A stretch of 64,000 nt of DNA from Mesostigma viride (taxonomy: Eukaryota > Streptophyta > Mesostigmatophyceae > Mesostigmatales > Mesostigmataceae): contig RPFO01000059.1 in NCBI GenBank assembly GCA_009746045.1, positions 1,931,716 through 1,995,715 of the forward strand. The letters run 5' to 3'. Made by a program: the position numbers and the translations under genes. The notes under the pieces were generated by a model that had not been told where the DNA came from, searched no databases, and saw only the letters and a list, made by a program, of their open reading frames with translations. This document shows, piece after piece, positions 60,899-64,000 of the stretch; position 1 is the stretch's first letter; the number at the start of each line of letters is the position of its first letter.

Positions 60899-61754
60899 AT
60901 GGCACTCCGTTCCATCCTGACGGAAGCCTTCCAGCAGCACGTGACCCCCCTTGCTGCCGACATCTCAGCAATCGGCGGCACGCTGACTGCTGAACTTCCT
61001 CACATTTCCACCGCCGCCGCCTCCACCTCCACCGCCTTCACTGCCGACATCAAAGCCCAGCTCCTCGACCTCGACCAACGCCTTCAAGCCACCGCCAACG
61101 CCCTTGAGAGCTTGCATGACACCGCCGGCCTCACCGCCCAAGCGGTGCAGGGAATCGCTGCCCAGCCGGCACCTGCTGGCCCGGCCAGCGATGTTCCCTC
61201 CACCTGGGCGGACTTGCTAAAGCATCATACCACCTACACCACCTCCACCATCGCGGCACAACTCAAGCAACAAGCCCTCGACCTCCGCGAGGCGGCCGAG
61301 CTCGACAAGCGCAGCCACAATGTCATCGTCAAGCACTTCGACCAGCCGGCAGGTGAGACCTCCACGAGTCTCCTTGTGGCAGTTAAGCGCGCCATTCTTG
61401 CCCCCATGTTACTCACTGGTGAGCTGGACATGTCGGCTGTCCGCCTCCCCCGCGCGCGGGGGGAGGCTGGCCCGGCACCCGTGCTCCTCACCTTTAAGTA
61501 CATGACGGACAAGCTGGCGTTCCTTAAATGCCGCAAGAAGCTCTCGGAGACTCGCTTCACGCTGGACGACGACTTGACCTTGGCCCAGCATGCAACAGCG
61601 GCGACGCGAGCTATGGCCGACCTACCTTCAGCTCCGGCAGCGTGCAGGGGGGAAGCCGGTATACTGGAGGGGGGCGGTCATCCACGTTGACCACAAGCCC
61701 TGGCAGCTAGGCCCCTCCTGCCACCCCAGACTAGGGAATATACCAGTAGTGTAG
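60899..61754 (+). pseudogene. LINE ORF1-like protein (transposase_22/L1 ORF1p type), one frameshift
   Basis: The N-terminal ~100 residues are helical with heptad-like spacing (AQLLDLDQRLQATANALESL), consistent with a coiled coil. An RRM-like middle follows (RSHNVIVKHFDQPAG, PVLLTFKYMTDKLAFLKCRK). A C-terminal domain carries ETRFTLDDDLTLAQ. A +1 shift at ~61,590 leads to MQQRRRELWPTYLQLRQRAG, then KPVYWRGAVIHVDHKPWQ and a stop at 61754. The three-part order matches L1 ORF1p, an RNA-binding chaperone. The ATG used may not be the original start. Confidence 0.7.
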
Positions 61755-62220
61755 ATTTGATAGGCTTAGCCTTTGCAAGTGGCCCACGCGCATGTGCGCC
61801 CATAATGGCCCCCATGGATGATGCTTTCAGTATTTAGCCGCGCCCAGCCTACAATGGGACCTCCCATGGATGATGCATTAAGAATTTAGCCATGCGATGC
61901 CTATGCAGGGAGTTACTCTCTGCTGAGATGCCATGTGTACACCAGCTATAGCCTAGCCACATACCCTCCACCCCATATGTCATGCAGGCCTTCTAGGCCC
62001 TCTCCTCAAGCCCCCCCTGGGTGCCTGTGCTTGTTAAGGAGGCATGAACCATCATGGCGGTGCAGGTGCACCTTGTGCACCCAGAGCAGGTGACAGTTGT
62101 ACATCCTCCACCTGCAGGTTGTAGCCCTGATTGTATTACAAACCCATAGGTGCCCCTTTCTCAGGGCTATGTGTTACATATGCTCCCAACGGAGCTATGA
62201 TTTTAATTTATTAATTAATC
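61755..62220 (+). mobile_element. 3' region and tail of the ORF1-only retroposon
   Basis: This follows ORF1 directly and has no reverse transcriptase. It contains CATGGATGATGC twice, GCAGGGAGTTACTCTCTGCTGA (in part palindromic), GGTGCAGGTGCACC, and the terminus CCCTTTCTCAGGGCTATGTG, TGCTCCCAACGGAGC, then TTAATTTATTAATTAA. The same blocks in the same order occur at 56,200-56,690 and 31,195-31,455. Confidence 0.65.
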
Positions 62221-62290
62221 CATCCATCCATCGGGGTTAATGCTCCGTGACTCCCCAACGGGAGCACGAGTCTAATTAATTAATTAATTT
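62217..62290 (-). repeat. Inverted copy of the CCCGTTGGGG retroposon tail
   Basis: Reverse complement of 50343-50417, including the GATG/CATC run and TTAATTAATTAATT. Confidence 0.8.
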
Positions 62291-62479
62291 GATCTGCCAT
62301 AGATGACTTCCACGCGCTATCAAGACGTCGCATTCCGGCCAGTTTCCCACGTCGCCGGTCTTTGGATCCACTATTAATAACCCTGTCGGACAACCGGCGC
62401 GGGAAACTCCACTCAACTCAACCTACCGGTAAACGTCGCCGGTCGCATTTCCGCCCTCTACAACCTTTCCCGTCCCCCC
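62291..62479. other. Short stretch without recognised feature
   Basis: Contains GGTAAACGTCGCCGG and related CGCCGG words. Nothing coding seen. Confidence 0.4.
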
Positions 62480-62975
62480 ATGCGGATCCCGTCAAGTAGA
62501 GTCCCGTGAAAAAGAATCCCGTGGAGTAGAATCCCGTCAAGTTTATCCCGTCAACAGTATTCCGTCTAGCAGTCGTCAATCACTGCATCCCGTCAATCCC
62601 GTCAATCCCGTCAATCCCGTCAATCCCGTCAATCCCGTCAATCCCGTAAATCCCGTAAATCCCGTAAATCCCGTCAATCCCGTCAATCCCGTCAATCCCG
62701 TCAATCCCGTCAATCCCGTCAATCCCGTCAATCCCGTCAATCCCGTCAATCCCGTCAATCCCGTCAATTCCGTCAATCCCGTCAATCCCGTCAATCCCGT
62801 CAATCCCGTCAATCCTGTCAATCCTGTCAATCCCGTCAATCCCGTCAATCCCGTCAATCCCGTCAATCCCGTCCAGCGGCGGAGTTCAGTAAATCTCTGC
62901 CCACGATCCTCGTGATCATGCCAGGTAAATCCCGTCAAGTAGCTCCCGACAAAAATAGTCCCAGCTGCAGTTGGA
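62480..62975. repeat. TCCCGTCAA nonamer satellite
   Basis: The core at ~62,585-62,872 is ~31 units of AATCCCGTC with rare variants (CCCGTAAAT x3, TTCCGTC, CCTGTC). It is flanked on both sides by degenerate TCCCGTCAAG/TCCCGTGGAG words at ~14-bp spacing. Because the period is three codons, the minus strand reads endless TGL triplets. Confidence 0.95.
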
Positions 62976-63112
62976 TCCCGTAACAATACCTTTTGCATAT
63001 CCCTACTCCGAGAACTAAGTAGGGCCGAATGGCGAATTTTTCGACAAAATTTTGTACCATGACCGTTGAGAAGCTCGGTTTGTAGGGTATAGGATATCAA
63101 AGTAAGACAACT

Positions 63113-63185
63113 ATCAAGGAGACAACCAGCGCAGGCCAGAAATCGGGAGAATCCGGACTATGGTAGCTCGAGCCTGCCGTTATCT
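63113..63185. repeat. 73-bp dispersed repeat, copy 2
   Basis: Same orientation as 50445-50517, with about two differences. Confidence 0.9.
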
Positions 63186-63343
63186 ATGAAGTGACACAAC
63201 TATGCCTTGACGCTTGGCGATCCAACGTGTAGGTTTCTACGAGTTTGTCGAGATACTGGGGCAAAGGAACGCAGATTATTCCAGTTTCTCACCCAACTTT
63301 TATGCGGAAACCCTGGAAACGGGCATGCGTCCAGGAATAGTTG

Positions 63344-63437
63344 TCTCACCTAACCCGTGTTTTCTTACAACGCGATGTATCGCGTTGTAGGGTTAGAACG
63401 CGATGTATCCTACAATGCGATACATCGCGTTGTAATC
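63344..63437. repeat. Palindromic CGCGATGTATCGCG repeat, copy 2
   Basis: Begins TCTCACCTAACCCGT and ends CGCGTTGTAATC like the copy at 49854-49930, with 17 extra bases that repeat the palindrome arm. It abuts the RTE-like relic exactly at its right end. Confidence 0.85.
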
Positions 63438-63700
63438 AGATCTTCAAGGTCGTCATTCTGACGATCCTGACCTACGGCGCCGAGACCTGGACACTGACGC
63501 AGGAGCTGGAGCAACGACTCGACGGCAACGTCACCAAGATGCTGCGCAAAGCCCTTAACATCCCCTTTGGTTGGCACATTACTACTTAATGAGGATTTGT
63601 ACGCTGATTTGCCCTACGTTTCCCACATTATTAGGCACAGGCGCCTGGGCCTAGCCGGGCACCTCAGTGGCCCGCACAGATCAGGTAGTCACATCAGATA
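63438..63700 (+). pseudogene. RTE-like LINE C-terminal relic, divergent subfamily
   Basis: Reads IFKVVILTILTYGAETWTLT, QELEQRLDGNVTKMLRKALN and, after a stop and shift, NEDLYADLPYVSHIIRHRRL and GLAGHL. It aligns with the YGAETWTLT...HNEDLYQ...RRLQLVGHL region of the copies at 54 kb and 57.8 kb but is clearly diverged. Confidence 0.75.
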
Positions 63701-64000
63701 GACTCTCGCCCCCACACTGAGGTCCCCCACAACACCGTTGTACTGCCCTCCTCCTTCCCAACCCATAGGATGACCCACCCGACCATCCACCTTCAGTTTT
63801 TAGAGACTGTCCCCCCGACTGACCATCCTATGTGACTACATACCACCCTTCCGTATTATGTACTGCCGGTACCTCCACCACCTTCCACACCAACATATGT
63901 AGCAAACCACATACAGTACTAAACCACCCGTACCGCCCCACAACGAGGTTCCCCTACACCACCTACTGCACCCCGCACACCACACCCCCCCTGCCCCAAC
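63701..64000. other. C-rich end of window, nothing recognised
   Basis: Pyrimidine-rich sequence with many CCACC words. No frame, palindrome or known repeat seen. Confidence 0.5.

Noticed and set aside
62576-63100. Collagen-like TGL-repeat protein on the minus strand
   Set aside because: A nine-base period keeps the frame open by arithmetic; there is no start context, domain or splice support.

Overview
The window is nuclear DNA from a eukaryote, probably a green-lineage alga. It carries two spliced housekeeping genes with GT-AG introns and GC-rich exons, and their proteins read most like plant homologues. The clathrin heavy chain ends in the plant-type NMYAQLL...ALPAPP tail, and the aconitase resembles plant cytosolic aconitase throughout. 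The species cannot be named from the sequence.

Layout. (1) 1-22,976, minus strand: the first ~486 codons of an aconitase gene in thirteen exons; its 3' end lies left of the window. Its third intron is 13.2 kb and is mostly one array of 239 copies of a 47-bp unit (9,174-20,410). Other aconitase introns hold GGGT, CCCT, G/T-rich and C-rich tandem repeats and a hAT-like element. (2) 23,342-35,029: an ~11.7-kb DNA transposon with 20-bp perfect inverted ends and a TA target duplication. It encodes a three-exon pogo-like DDD transposase (one frameshift) and, on the other strand, a small HIRAN-domain protein. A retroposon with a 17-bp target duplication and a piggyBac-like TTAA element are nested in it. 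(3) 35,030-37,353: repeat-rich DNA and the 3' end of an L1-like LINE with a short A tail. (4) 37,764-49,269, plus strand: a complete 17-exon clathrin heavy chain gene, 1,706 codons. (5) 49,270-64,000: a transposon graveyard. It holds two RTE-like LINE copies and a third relic, a separate YIDD-type reverse transcriptase with a duplicated 491-bp 3' end, an ORF1-only retroposon family, a SINE-like insertion with target duplication and a paralogous empty site, several palindromic or microsatellite repeats, and a 40-codon zinc-ribbon reading frame.

How it fits together. Aconitase and clathrin are independent housekeeping genes. They are transcribed away from each other, with the ~12-kb transposon and the LINE remnant between them. 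Nearly everything else is mobile or tandem-repeat DNA. The strongest unusual signals are the homogeneous satellite in the aconitase intron, whose sense strand appears to contain no AG dinucleotide for about 11.3 kb before the acceptor, and the large TA-flanked transposon carrying a HIRAN passenger.
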